Source: Propionispora hippei DSM 15287
Lineage (GTDB): Bacteria > Bacillota > Negativicutes > Propionisporales > Propionisporaceae
NCBI RefSeq assembly: GCF_900141835.1
Contig: NZ_FQZD01000016.1
Location: 1-64,000 of the forward strand
Length of the DNA: 64,000 nt
Reading direction: 5' to 3'
The notes beneath the pieces are model-generated. The model made no database searches and was not told the origin of the DNA. It was given only the letters and a program-made list of their open reading frames with translations. The translations under genes and the position numbers were made by a program. This document shows, piece after piece, positions 15,966-24,792 of this stretch. Numbering within the stretch: position 1 is the stretch's first letter; each line of letters starts with the position of its first letter.

Positions 15966-16730
15966 ATGTTGGCAAAAGAAAGATTGTTATTTGTGCTTAA
16001 CCGACTGCACATCCAGCCATCGGTTTCAATCAAGGCTTTATCGGAGGAATTGGGGGTTTCCATATCGACCATCCAGCGGGATTTGCGAATTCTGGAAGAG
16101 CAGGGGAAGATTCAGCGGGAACGCGGCGGCGCCCTTAATAAGGAACTGACTGATACCCTGTCCAATCTGACCGAGCGACCGGTGGGCGAAAAGGAGCTGA
16201 TCAACCTGCCGGCCAAGCAACTGGTTTGTGCCAAGGCAGCAGAGCTTATTAAGAACGGCGACTGTATTTTTATTGATTCGGGCACGACGCCGGCTCATCT
16301 GGTGCCGCTGCTGGCGAACAAGGAAATCAAGGTGGTCACCAACAGCGTGTATGCCCTGGATAAGCTGGTTAAGGAATACCGGGGAGAAGTCTATGTACTG
16401 GGCGGTCAGTTCAATGCCAAATACGATATGAATATGGGACCGATTACACTGGAGGAAATCAGTAAGTTCCGTTTCGATCACGCCTTTTTGGGAGTAAGCG
16501 GGATTGATCTGGACAGCGGTGAGATTTTTTCGGCCGACTTTGCCATCGGCGCTATAAAGCAACTGGTTATGAAACGGTCGAATCATACTTACGTGCTTAG
16601 TGATGACTCGAAATACTCGATTAAGGCGCTGTGCACCTGGGCTAATCTGACCGAATTTGACTTGGTATTTGTCAACAGTTTTCCCGCCAACAGAAAGAAG
16701 CCGAAGAACATAGTGGTTTGTGAAACATAA
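15966..16730 (+). CDS. DeoR/GlpR-family transcriptional regulator
   Basis: 254-residue sugar-phosphate-responsive repressor. The N-terminal HTH is VSIKALSEELGVSISTIQRDLRIL (residues about 17-40, cited in part), followed by a DeoR C-terminal sensor domain with IDSGTTPAHLVPLL and a GVSGID segment. ATG 15966 is 6 bases after AGGTGG; GTG 15957 overlaps that site and is rejected. It has its own promoter and is followed closely by a mannose-6-phosphate-isomerase gene. Likely targets are that gene and/or the transketolase-deoC genes (inference). Confidence 0.88.
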   Translation: MLAKERLLFVLNRLHIQPSVSIKALSEELGVSISTIQRDLRILEEQGKIQRERGGALNKELTDTLSNLTERPVGEKELINLPAKQLVCAKAAELIKNGDCIFIDSGTTPAHLVPLLANKEIKVVTNSVYALDKLVKEYRGEVYVLGGQFNAKYDMNMGPITLEEISKFRFDHAFLGVSGIDLDSGEIFSADFAIGAIKQLVMKRSNHTYVLSDDSKYSIKALCTWANLTEFDLVFVNSFPANRKKPKNIVVCET

Positions 16731-16747
16731 GCGGGAGGCGAGTGAAA

Positions 16748-17710
16748 ATGGCAGTGGCAATAACGGAGACAGGGTTGGACGATAACGGGATATATCCCTT
16801 GCAACTGAAGCCGGTGTATAAAGAGGTGCTATGGGGTGGGCGGTCGTTGGAGCAGCTTTTTGCGAGAACGCTGCCCGGTTCTTGCATTGGTGAAAGCTGG
16901 GAGCTTTGCACTCATGAGCATGGCACCAGTATAGTGGCAAACGGTTGCTGGGAAAACTTGAGCCTGACCGAGGTGATTGCCCGTCAGCCGGCTGCTATCC
17001 TGGGGAAAGCGTATCAGAACCAGAACCGGTTGCCATTATTAATCAAATATATTGACGCCAATGACCACCTTTCTATTCAGGTGCATCCCGGCGAGGCCGA
17101 GGCGCTCACGGCGGAGGGGGAGGCCGGGAAAAGCGAAGCCTGGTATATTGTGAAGGCCGATGACGATGCGGAAATTGTGTTCGGTCTGGCCGAAGGAACC
17201 ACACGGGAAACGTTTCAGCAGGCAATTCAGGCCGGTGGCGTGGAACGGCTCTTGCGGCGGGTGAAAGTGCGGACCGGTGATATGGTGTTTGTCCCGGCCG
17301 GGACGGTTCATGCCCTGCTCAAAGGCTTGGTGGTCTGTGAAATACAGCAAAATTCCGATACTACCTATCGCATTTATGATTACGACCGGGTTGACAGCGA
17401 GGGACAAAAACGGCCGCTTCATTTGGAACGGGCGTTGTCGGTCATCAGGTTTGACCAACAGCCGGCCGTGGAGTTTTCCCATTCCGCTCTTTACTGCCCT
17501 TACTTCTCCGTGGAAAAGTGGGACGTTCAGGGAGTCCGGGAAGACCGGCCGGGCGACCGGTTTGCCGCGTACTGTGTTTTGCAGGGGCAGGGCCGGGTCA
17601 GCGGCAATGGTGTGACTGTCGAACTCCGGGCCGGTGCTACGGTGCTTTTGCCGGCTGCTTTGTCGACTGTTCGGCTGGAGGGAGACTTGACCCTGCTGCG
17701 GGTGCAGTAG
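16748..17710 (+). CDS. manA: Class I mannose-6-phosphate isomerase
   Basis: 320-residue cupin-fold zinc enzyme interconverting mannose 6-phosphate and fructose 6-phosphate. Conserved pieces are PVYKEVLWGGRSLEQLF near the N-terminus, GESWELC, and the zinc-ligand motif QVHPGE near residue 113. A further His/Glu set lies in the second cupin (GTVHALLKG). Start ATG 16748 is 9 bases after GGGAGG; GTG 16742 is too close to that site. Cotranscribed with the DeoR gene; it may feed the sugar imported by the nearby PTS into fructose 6-phosphate. Confidence 0.9.
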   Translation: MAVAITETGLDDNGIYPLQLKPVYKEVLWGGRSLEQLFARTLPGSCIGESWELCTHEHGTSIVANGCWENLSLTEVIARQPAAILGKAYQNQNRLPLLIKYIDANDHLSIQVHPGEAEALTAEGEAGKSEAWYIVKADDDAEIVFGLAEGTTRETFQQAIQAGGVERLLRRVKVRTGDMVFVPAGTVHALLKGLVVCEIQQNSDTTYRIYDYDRVDSEGQKRPLHLERALSVIRFDQQPAVEFSHSALYCPYFSVEKWDVQGVREDRPGDRFAAYCVLQGQGRVSGNGVTVELRAGATVLLPAALSTVRLEGDLTLLRVQ

Positions 17711-17750
17711 GGCTGCTAAAAATGAAATATAAGAGTGATTCGGGATAATA

Positions 17751-17806
17751 AACGGCCGTTATAGGCTAATTGCTTCAAGCAATCAACCTATAGCGGCCGT
17801 TGGTTT
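17751..17806. terminator. Bidirectional terminator between manA and the GGDEF-EAL gene
   Basis: Stem AACGGCCG-TATAGG / CCTATAGCGGCCGTT placed between convergent genes, with a T-run on the plus side (GGTTTT). Confidence 0.7.
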
Positions 17807-17829
17807 TAGCTCTTGCCATCCGGGTGAAA

Positions 17830-20256
17830 TCACGGGTTTTCCAGTGTGGCAAAAAAAGCCGATAAATCCTCCGCCGGCATGGGCGGGCTAAATAAGTAGC
17901 CTTGCACGATGGGACAGGCGTATTTTTTCAGACAGTTGAATTGATCCAGTGTTTCCACGCCTTCGGCAACGGCGCTGATCCGCAAATGTCTGGCCAAATC
18001 CAGGATGGTCTGCAAAATGGCTTCGTTGTCGATATTGGTCGGAACATCCTGAATAAACGTTTTGTCAATTTTCAGTACGTCGATGGGGAAACTTCGTAAG
18101 TACATGAGCGAAGAATAACCGATGCCGAAATCATCCAGGGCCAGGCGAACTCCCATGGCCCGCAGCGAGTTCATGATCGGCAGCACCAGATCGGCGTGAG
18201 TCAGAGCCACCGTTTCCGTGATCTCCAGCTCCAGGCATTCCGGTGACAGGCCGGTCTCTTCCAATACATGGCGGACCTTGGCTAGGAACGAAGGATGCTG
18301 CAACTGTTTAACCGATATATTGACGGAAATGCGAACCGGAATCTGGCCGCCCCTCTGCCAGGTGGCGCACTGCCGGCAGGCGGCGTTCAGCACCCAGTCG
18401 CCAATGGGTACGATCAGGCCGGTATCTTCGGCCAATGGAATGAAGGTGCCGGGATAGAGCAGGCCGCGGCTGGGATGCTGCCAGCGAATGAGTGCCTCGA
18501 CTCCGATAATATGGGCGTCGCTGGTAATCTGGGGCTGATAGTGAAGCACGAATTCCTGCTGACTGATGGCCTGGTGCAGCTCGGCTTCCAGGATCAGTTT
18601 GTCCAGGCAGGCGGCATGCATTTCTTCATTAAAGAAATGGTAACGGTTTTTTCCCTTCTGTTTGGCCTCGTACATAGCCATATCGGCGGCTTTGATCAGA
18701 GAGTCGGCGTCCTGCCCGTCTTTGGGATACATGGCGATGCCTGCGCTGGCTGAGACATGCAGGTCGTTGCCGTTGAAGCTCCAGGAACTGTTGATGGCTT
18801 CAATGGCTGCCTGGATGATGTCGGCGATGTGATTATAGTCCTGGACCTGCGGGAGCAGCAGGATAAACTCGTCACCGCCCAGCCGGTAGACCTGGCCGGT
18901 GTCCTTCAGACAGTGCTGCAGCCGGAGGGAAACTTCTCTTAAAAACGCATCGCCTGTCGAGTGGCCCATGCCATCGTTGATGCGTTTGAAATCGTCAAGA
19001 TCAAAAAAAGCGATGGCAAATTGCTCGCCCAGTTTGTCTTCCCGGTGCTTACGGGTATCGATGTGATCAATCAGTTGCAATCGGTTGGGCAGCTTGGTCA
19101 GTGTATCGTGGTAGGCGAGATGGAGCACGGCTTTTTCCGTTTCCTGCAGTTCATGGACCTTTTTTTCCAATATTTCAGTCCGTTCTTTGACAATCCGCTT
19201 TAGTTTGGAATTGAAGAACATAAAGGCCAGCAAAGCGATAGAGAGGAGGCCGATGATGACAAACAGCGGCAGGATAACAGTGCGGTATTTTGTGAAATCG
19301 CCGGTATCATTGACATTGTATAGAAAGTTTTCTAAGGCAAAGCCCGGCTTTAACAGACCGAAGCGTTGATGAATTTCTACAATTTTAGCCCAACGGTCGG
19401 GATTCATATGTCCCAGTTCCACATAATCGGGCAGAATGATTTTATTCATTTCATTGGCCTCGAAACGAAGCCTTTCCGGCGAAAGGGAGGGATTGTACTT
19501 GGCCAGAATGAGGCCGATCATTTCCTCCTGATGGTTCATGGCGTATTTCCAGCCTTTTAAACTGGCCCGGATAAAGCGTTTTACCAGGTCCGGATTAGAC
19601 TGAATGGTCGTGTCCGTAGTAAACAGACAATCGCCATAATAGTCGATTCCATAATTGATCGGATTGATTATGTGAACAGGTAAGGCTTGCTGCTGCAGGG
19701 AAAATAGCTCCGTTGTGCTGTAGCCGGTGATGGCGTCCGCTTTGCCGCCGCTGAAAGCAGCCAGGTCCCAATTATGCGAAAGTAAGGTTACCTGGTTGGA
19801 ATCAATCCCTTCGTTATTAAGCATCGCCAGGATGTCGGTGCTCTGCTCAGGCACCAGCATAATCCGTTTGTATTTCAGGTCATGCGGAGAAAGGATGCCT
19901 GCATCCTGGCGGCTGATTAAAATCTGGGGTGAATGCTGAAAAATGGCGGCGATTACTTTTATTGGGGCGCCCCTATCACGGGCAAGCAGGAGTGACGTAT
20001 TATCGACGCCGAAAGCGGCGTGCCCCGCGACTACTTCCTGCACCGGATTGATGCCCGGATAGCCTTCTTTTAATAGAACCTCCAAGCCCTCTTCCCGGTA
20101 AAAGCCTTTTTCGATGGCGGCATAGTAGCCGGCGAATTGAAACTGATGGGTCCATTTTAATTGTAAAGTTACCGTTTCGGCATGGCTAGTGCAAGGCAGG
20201 AAGATCGTAATACATAATGTGCTAAGAAATAATAGCGGCTTAAATAAGGCGGACAC
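17830..20256 (-). CDS. Periplasmic NMT1/THI5-like sensor fused to GGDEF and EAL domains
   Basis: 808-residue membrane-anchored c-di-GMP enzyme. A signal peptide (about 1-28, ending SHA) leads to a substrate-binding domain of the ABC-transporter NMT1/THI5 type (KWTHQFQFAGYYAAIEKGFY). A transmembrane helix near residue 335 and a short coiled coil follow. The GGDEF active site is intact at about 460 (RLGGDEF). The EAL domain starts near 587 (GVEALIRW) and keeps ITETVA, LDDFGIGYS, KIDKTF and AEGVET. Both diguanylate cyclase and phosphodiesterase activity are possible. GTG 20256 is chosen because CTGGAGG lies 8 bases upstream; a TTG start at 20325 has no ribosome site. A periplasmic small molecule probably tunes c-di-GMP. 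Confidence 0.87.
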   Translation of the reverse strand: MSALFKPLLFLSTLCITIFLPCTSHAETVTLQLKWTHQFQFAGYYAAIEKGFYREEGLEVLLKEGYPGINPVQEVVAGHAAFGVDNTSLLLARDRGAPIKVIAAIFQHSPQILISRQDAGILSPHDLKYKRIMLVPEQSTDILAMLNNEGIDSNQVTLLSHNWDLAAFSGGKADAITGYSTTELFSLQQQALPVHIINPINYGIDYYGDCLFTTDTTIQSNPDLVKRFIRASLKGWKYAMNHQEEMIGLILAKYNPSLSPERLRFEANEMNKIILPDYVELGHMNPDRWAKIVEIHQRFGLLKPGFALENFLYNVNDTGDFTKYRTVILPLFVIIGLLSIALLAFMFFNSKLKRIVKERTEILEKKVHELQETEKAVLHLAYHDTLTKLPNRLQLIDHIDTRKHREDKLGEQFAIAFFDLDDFKRINDGMGHSTGDAFLREVSLRLQHCLKDTGQVYRLGGDEFILLLPQVQDYNHIADIIQAAIEAINSSWSFNGNDLHVSASAGIAMYPKDGQDADSLIKAADMAMYEAKQKGKNRYHFFNEEMHAACLDKLILEAELHQAISQQEFVLHYQPQITSDAHIIGVEALIRWQHPSRGLLYPGTFIPLAEDTGLIVPIGDWVLNAACRQCATWQRGGQIPVRISVNISVKQLQHPSFLAKVRHVLEETGLSPECLELEITETVALTHADLVLPIMNSLRAMGVRLALDDFGIGYSSLMYLRSFPIDVLKIDKTFIQDVPTNIDNEAILQTILDLARHLRISAVAEGVETLDQFNCLKKYACPIVQGYLFSPPMPAEDLSAFFATLENP

Positions 20257-20486
20257 TGATAAAACCTCCAGGAAAGTAAAGTGGAAAAGAAAAGGGATGT
20301 TGCAGAATCTTGGTTTTATTGCCAAATTGCGTCAATTGTGATATTCGCTACCGTTCTCAGGCTACCCTTTAAAAAAAGCTGAAGTATTTACAGATTCTTT
20401 AGAAAAATTTATTCTCTCCATGCCTTTGCGCCGGTATAGGGCCGGACAGTATCTTTTAGGATAGTAACCCACTAATTGGTAAGTTC

Positions 20487-20515
20487 TTGTTAAGCGGCTT
20501 GTCAGCAGGTACTAT
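20487..20515 (+). promoter_or_regulatory. Candidate promoter of the LUD gene
   Basis: TTGTTA, 17 bases, TACTAT, with transcription starting near 20522 and the AAGGAGG ribosome site following. Confidence 0.5.
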
Positions 20516-20544
20516 TATAATAGCAACATATAAGGAGGAACAAC

Positions 20545-21186
20545 ATGGAAACTGTAAAGCAATGGCATCAGGCGGCTGTCGGCCAGCGGGTTGTGGCGGC
20601 GCTGCAGAAAAATGATTTTGACGCCCGGTATGTGGCTACCTTGGCGGAGGCGGCCGATTTCATCATGGAGCAGGTAAGTCCAGGTATGAAGGTGGGATTC
20701 GGCGGCTCGATGACTATCAAGGACATGGGCATACAGGATAAGGTGCAGGCTGCCGGCGGCACGGTACTGGATCATGGCACACCGGAGCTGACACGGGAGG
20801 AAAGGGTGGCAGTGGCCAGAGAGGAATTGCTTAGCGACCTCTATCTGTGCAGCAGCAATGCGGTTACCTTAGACGGCAGGCTGGTGAACATCGACGGGAT
20901 GGGAAACCGGGTGAGTGCGCTCAGCTTTGGTCCGAAAAAAGTGATCGTGGTGCTGGGCATCAATAAAGTATGCCAGGATGAAGCGGCAGCTTTTGAACGG
21001 CTGGAGACTATTGCTTCGCCCATGAACAACAAACGGCTGGACATCCCCAATCCCTGCACTAAAACCGGGATTTGCATGGACTGTCAGGGGCCCACTCGTA
21101 TTTGCCGGGTTTATTCGGTCATCAGAAGAAAACCGGTGGCAACGGATATGACAGTGGTCATAGTGGGCGAAAACGGCGGTTATTAA
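20545..21186 (+). CDS. LUD-domain protein (LutC/YkgG-like)
   Basis: 213-residue soluble protein of the LUD (DUF162) family. Typical segments are GFGGSMTIKDMG near residue 54, the SNAVTLDGRLVNIDGMGNRVS stretch near 110 (given here only in part as family signature) and KVIVVLGINK. A cluster of Cys residues (CTKTGICMDCQGPTRIC) near the C-terminus suggests an Fe-S or metal site seen in a subset of the family. LutC proteins take part in lactate oxidation with LutA/LutB, but those partners are absent nearby. The physiological role is open. Confidence 0.85.
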   Translation: METVKQWHQAAVGQRVVAALQKNDFDARYVATLAEAADFIMEQVSPGMKVGFGGSMTIKDMGIQDKVQAAGGTVLDHGTPELTREERVAVAREELLSDLYLCSSNAVTLDGRLVNIDGMGNRVSALSFGPKKVIVVLGINKVCQDEAAAFERLETIASPMNNKRLDIPNPCTKTGICMDCQGPTRICRVYSVIRRKPVATDMTVVIVGENGGY

Positions 21187-21188
21187 TT

Positions 21189-21349
21189 TAGGGAATCACT
21201 GATCACACTGCGCAGCCAGGCGGATCTTTTTCCACCTGACTGCGTCTGCAAAACCTTGAAATAGGAACCGCTATTTCAAGGTTTTATTTTCTTGCCAGCC
21301 GAAAAAATTTCTCGCCAGGCTGGCAGGCTCATTACATCAGCGGTTCCCT
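21189..21349. repeat. Repeat C1: small element with inverted termini
   Basis: The left end starts AGGGAATCACTGAT and the right end finishes ATCAGCGGTTCCCT. The right end's inner part, CGCCAGGCTGGCAGGCTCATTA, matches in inverted form the element at 44498. An intrinsic terminator (21250-21290) lies inside. No coding capacity. Resembles a MITE; no transposase is present in the window. Confidence 0.6.
21250..21290 (+). terminator. Intrinsic terminator inside repeat C1
   Basis: Perfect 15-base stem AAAACCTTGAAATAG / CTATTTCAAGGTTTT, then ATTTTC. It serves the LUD gene. Confidence 0.82.
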
Positions 21350-21358
21350 CGGTAATAT

Positions 21359-21406
21359 AATCCCCTGTGAAAAACCAGCCATTTGGTTTTCCGCAGGGGA
21401 TTTTGC
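21359..21406 (+). terminator. Second hairpin terminator before prkA
   Basis: AATCCCCTG..AAAACCA / TGGTTTT..CAGGGGATT followed by TTGC. The rest of the gap to 21555 shows nothing else recognisable. Confidence 0.65.
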
Positions 21407-21555
21407 TTGCCCGGAAGCTAACTCTGCCGCTCATGGTAATGAATGAACCGGATAAGTGAGGTAAACAGCTCGCCGGCTTTTACGGTGGGCTAAGGGGATT
21501 ACCATAATTTAAATAATAGACAGATTGGATGAATTTTGATAAAGTGTAATTAAGG

Positions 21556-21594
21556 ACAAGTGTATTTACGTAGTGAACAAAACGTAACACTTGT
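21556..21594. promoter_or_regulatory. Inverted repeat upstream of prkA
   Basis: ACAAGTGT(ATT)TACGT pairs with ACGTAACACTTGT across a 10-base spacer, 55 bases before the prkA start. It could be an operator or a leader hairpin. Confidence 0.45.
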
Positions 21595-21648
21595 TCTTGA
21601 AAAAACAAGATTGATGATAATTTGTGGAACTAAAAGGAGGGTCAGCGT

Positions 21649-23577
21649 ATGAATGGTTTTGATTTTGCCAGTATGATTCAAAAAGATCGCAGTGAAAGGA
21701 AGCATCAGCAGTTTAGCGGTACCTTGCTGGATTATCTGTCGATTGTCAAAGAAAACCCGAAAGTGACTATGCTGGCTCACCAGCGCATGTATGAACTGTT
21801 GTCCGGTCCTGGCGCCGAGGCGGTCAAAACGGAGGAAAACCCCAGGCTGAAGCGGATTCATGGCAGTACGGTTCTGAAACGGTACGCTTTCTTTGCCAAT
21901 GATTTTTACGGGATTGACAAGAGTATCATGCAGTTGATGCGCTATTTCCACTCGGCGGCCCTGAAAGGGGAGGAAGCCCGCCAGGTGCTCTATCTGGTAG
22001 GACCGGTCGGTGCAGGTAAATCGTCCTTGATGGAGGCTTTGAAAAAAGCGCTGGAAATGAGTCCGCCCATCTATGTATTGCAGGACTGCCCGATGCGGGA
22101 AGAACCGCTGCATTTAATACCCAAACACTTAAGGCCCCAGTTTGAAGACTTGCTGGGCATAAAAATAGAAGGTGATCTTTGCCCCGTTTGCCGTCACCGG
22201 TTAAAGCATGAATTTCACGGAGAATATGAGAAGTTTCCCGTTACCATGTCCGAATTCTCCATCCGTTCCCGCAAAGGCGTCGGGGTGGTGCCGCCGGTAG
22301 ACCCCAACAACCAGGATACCTCCGTACTGTCCGGTTCGGTGGACATATCCAAGATGGACCTGTATGCCGAAGATGATCCGCGGGTTATGGCCCTGAACGG
22401 GGCTTTCAATGTGGGCAACCGGGGCATTGTGGAATTTATTGAAGTCTTTAAGAATGATGTGGAGTATCTGCACACCATGATCACCGCCACTCAGGAGAAA
22501 TCCATTCCCTCACCGGGCAAGGGTTCGATGATTTACTTTGACGGAATCATCCTGGCCCACTCCAATGAATCGGAATGGAACCGTTTCAAATCAGACCACA
22601 CCAACGAAGCTATTCTGGACCGGATTGTCAAGGTGGAGGTACCTTATTGCCTGGAACTGGATGAGGAGGTCAAAATTTACCGCAAGATCCTGAAAAACAG
22701 TTCCTTTGCGGCCCATATCGCGCCGCATACCATCGAAGTGGCCTCCATGTTCGCCATTCTCAGCCGGCTGACACCGTCGGCTAAGGTGGATGCTTTGACC
22801 AAGCTGAAAATTTACAACGGTGAGGAAATTGTGGAGAAAGGCTCTACCAAGAAAGTCGATATGACCGAACTGCGGGATGAAGCCAGGCGGGAAGGCATGA
22901 GCGGCATATCCACCCGGTTTATTATGAAAGCGCTGGGGGCCGCGCTGGCCGAAGCGGAAAACGACTGCATCAATCCGATTGCCGTGCTGGATACGCTGGT
23001 CAAGGCGGTGAAGGATATGGCGGTGGCTGACGATGAAAGGAAGCGGTACCTAAGCTTCTTGCAGGATGTGCTGAAAAAAGAATACAACAAGATTTTGGAA
23101 AAAGAAGTGACCAAGGCGTTTATTCACGGCTACCAGGAGCAGGCCGAAAGCCTGTTCAACAACTACCTGGACCATGCCGAGGCGTTTGTCAATGCCACCA
23201 AGATCAAGGATCGCAACACCGGCGAGGAATTGGAGCCGGATGTGAAATTTTTGCAATCCATTGAAGAGCAGATCGGCATTGGCGGTACGGCGGCCCTTGG
23301 GTTCCGGCAGGATGTGACGGCCTATATGTTTTCCCTGTTGAGGAACGGTGCCAAGATCGACTATCGCAGTTATGAACCGCTTAAGGAAGCTATAGAGAAG
23401 AAGCTGACCGTTTCGGTGAAAGAACTATCGCGCGTGGTAACCAAAGCCAGAGTGCGCGACGGCGAACAGGACGGGAAGTATAACGCCATGGTGGAGGAAA
23501 TGAAACGAAACGGCTATTGCGATCATTGCTGCAATGTCATTTTAAAATACGCCGCCAATAATCTTTGGAAGGATTAA
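21649..23577 (+). CDS. prkA: PrkA serine protein kinase / AAA+ protein
   Basis: 642-residue PrkA homologue. The AAA+ N-terminal half has Walker A GPVGAGKSS near residue 125, a PrkA-specific four-Cys stretch (CPMR, CPVC) and MIYFDGIILAHSNESEW near 300. The C-terminal half carries the PrkA kinase-like domain. In Bacillus PrkA supports sporulation, and in E. coli YeaG acts in nitrogen-starvation stress. The next two genes are its usual partners yhbH and spoVR, an almost universal triad in sporulating Firmicutes and Proteobacteria. AAAGGAGG precedes the ATG. Confidence 0.95.
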   Translation: MNGFDFASMIQKDRSERKHQQFSGTLLDYLSIVKENPKVTMLAHQRMYELLSGPGAEAVKTEENPRLKRIHGSTVLKRYAFFANDFYGIDKSIMQLMRYFHSAALKGEEARQVLYLVGPVGAGKSSLMEALKKALEMSPPIYVLQDCPMREEPLHLIPKHLRPQFEDLLGIKIEGDLCPVCRHRLKHEFHGEYEKFPVTMSEFSIRSRKGVGVVPPVDPNNQDTSVLSGSVDISKMDLYAEDDPRVMALNGAFNVGNRGIVEFIEVFKNDVEYLHTMITATQEKSIPSPGKGSMIYFDGIILAHSNESEWNRFKSDHTNEAILDRIVKVEVPYCLELDEEVKIYRKILKNSSFAAHIAPHTIEVASMFAILSRLTPSAKVDALTKLKIYNGEEIVEKGSTKKVDMTELRDEARREGMSGISTRFIMKALGAALAEAENDCINPIAVLDTLVKAVKDMAVADDERKRYLSFLQDVLKKEYNKILEKEVTKAFIHGYQEQAESLFNNYLDHAEAFVNATKIKDRNTGEELEPDVKFLQSIEEQIGIGGTAALGFRQDVTAYMFSLLRNGAKIDYRSYEPLKEAIEKKLTVSVKELSRVVTKARVRDGEQDGKYNAMVEEMKRNGYCDHCCNVILKYAANNLWKD

Positions 23578-23619
23578 TACCGGAATCGGGCTGCCGTCAG
23601 GAGAAAGGAGGAAGCAAGC

Positions 23620-24792
23620 ATGGCTCTTTTCAAAGAAGGAAGCCTCACCTCATCTGACCGTTCGCAATGGGACCGGAAGCGGCACAGACAATTGGTGGAG
23701 GAAGCCATTAAGAAAAACATGGGCGGCATTATTGCCGAGGAAAGCATCATCGGCCAGGACGGGAATAAAAAGATCAAAATACCGGTTAAGGGAATCAAGG
23801 AATACCAGTTTATTTACGGTAAGAATACGCCGGGGACAGGTTCGGGCAGCGGCAGCGAACAACGGGGGCAGGTTGTCGGCCAGGACGGAGAGCCGCAGGG
23901 GCCGGGTCAGGGTGCTCAGGCGGGCAATGAGGCCGGCGAGGATATTTTTGAAACGGAAATTACCCTGGATGAATTGGTGCAATATCTGTTCGAGGATTTG
24001 CAACTGCCTGATATGGAGCGCAAAAAATTCTCGGTGGTGGAAACCGAGCGGAAGGTTAAGCTGTCCGGCTATCAGAAGAAGGGCATTCCGCCGCGGCTGG
24101 CTAAAAAGCGGACACTGACGGAAAAAATCAAGCGGATCAAATCAGGCTTGCGGGCAGCGGAAGGCATACAGGAGAGTGAGGAGCGGCAAGGCTTTATTGA
24201 AGACGATCTGCGTTATCGCCGGGTGAAAACTGAAGTTCGCCGCAACTCCAACGGAGTGGTTATCTGCATCATGGATACGTCGGGCTCGATGGACCAGACC
24301 CGTAAATATCTGGCCCGGAGCTTTTACTTCTTGTTATATCAGTTTGTCCGGTACCGCTACGAGCAGGTCGAGGTGGTTTTTATCGCCCATACGACGGAGG
24401 CGAAAGAGGTGGACGAGCAGGAATTTTTCCATAAAGGAGAATCGGGCGGCACCTTTATCAGCAGCGGCTATGCCAAGGCACTGGAGATCATCGAGGAGCG
24501 CTACAATCCGGCAGTCTGGAACATTTACGCCTTTCACTGCTCCGACGGCGACAACTGGGAGCAAGACGACGTCAAGGCCGTCGAGCTGGCCGGGAGGCTG
24601 TGCGAATTATGCAACCTGTTCGGTTATGGCGAAGTGGCGGCCCATTATGGCTACAGCACCATTCGCCGCAAATTTCAGGAGCAGTTGAATCAGGATAATT
24701 TCATCATGGCGCAGATGCAGACCAAGGAAGATGTCTGGCCGGCCTTTAAACGGATTCTGGAGAAAGAAGGGGCGGGAGGTGAGGCGCCATGA
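23620..24792 (+). CDS. yhbH: YhbH/YeaH family (DUF444) protein
   Basis: 390 residues. A Gly/Gln-rich low-complexity stretch occupies about 68-105. The C-terminal half is a von Willebrand A-like domain with the MIDAS-type motif MDTSGSMDQT near residue 219 and a SGGTFISSG segment near 280. The protein works with PrkA and SpoVR in the stress/sporulation module. Its stop overlaps the spoVR start by 4 bases (ATGA), indicating translational coupling. Confidence 0.93.
   Translation: MALFKEGSLTSSDRSQWDRKRHRQLVEEAIKKNMGGIIAEESIIGQDGNKKIKIPVKGIKEYQFIYGKNTPGTGSGSGSEQRGQVVGQDGEPQGPGQGAQAGNEAGEDIFETEITLDELVQYLFEDLQLPDMERKKFSVVETERKVKLSGYQKKGIPPRLAKKRTLTEKIKRIKSGLRAAEGIQESEERQGFIEDDLRYRRVKTEVRRNSNGVVICIMDTSGSMDQTRKYLARSFYFLLYQFVRYRYEQVEVVFIAHTTEAKEVDEQEFFHKGESGGTFISSGYAKALEIIEERYNPAVWNIYAFHCSDGDNWEQDDVKAVELAGRLCELCNLFGYGEVAAHYGYSTIRRKFQEQLNQDNFIMAQMQTKEDVWPAFKRILEKEGAGGEAP

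Noticed and set aside
16038-16940. 300-codon minus-strand frame over DeoR and manA
   Set aside because: Antisense to two solid genes and spanning their junction.
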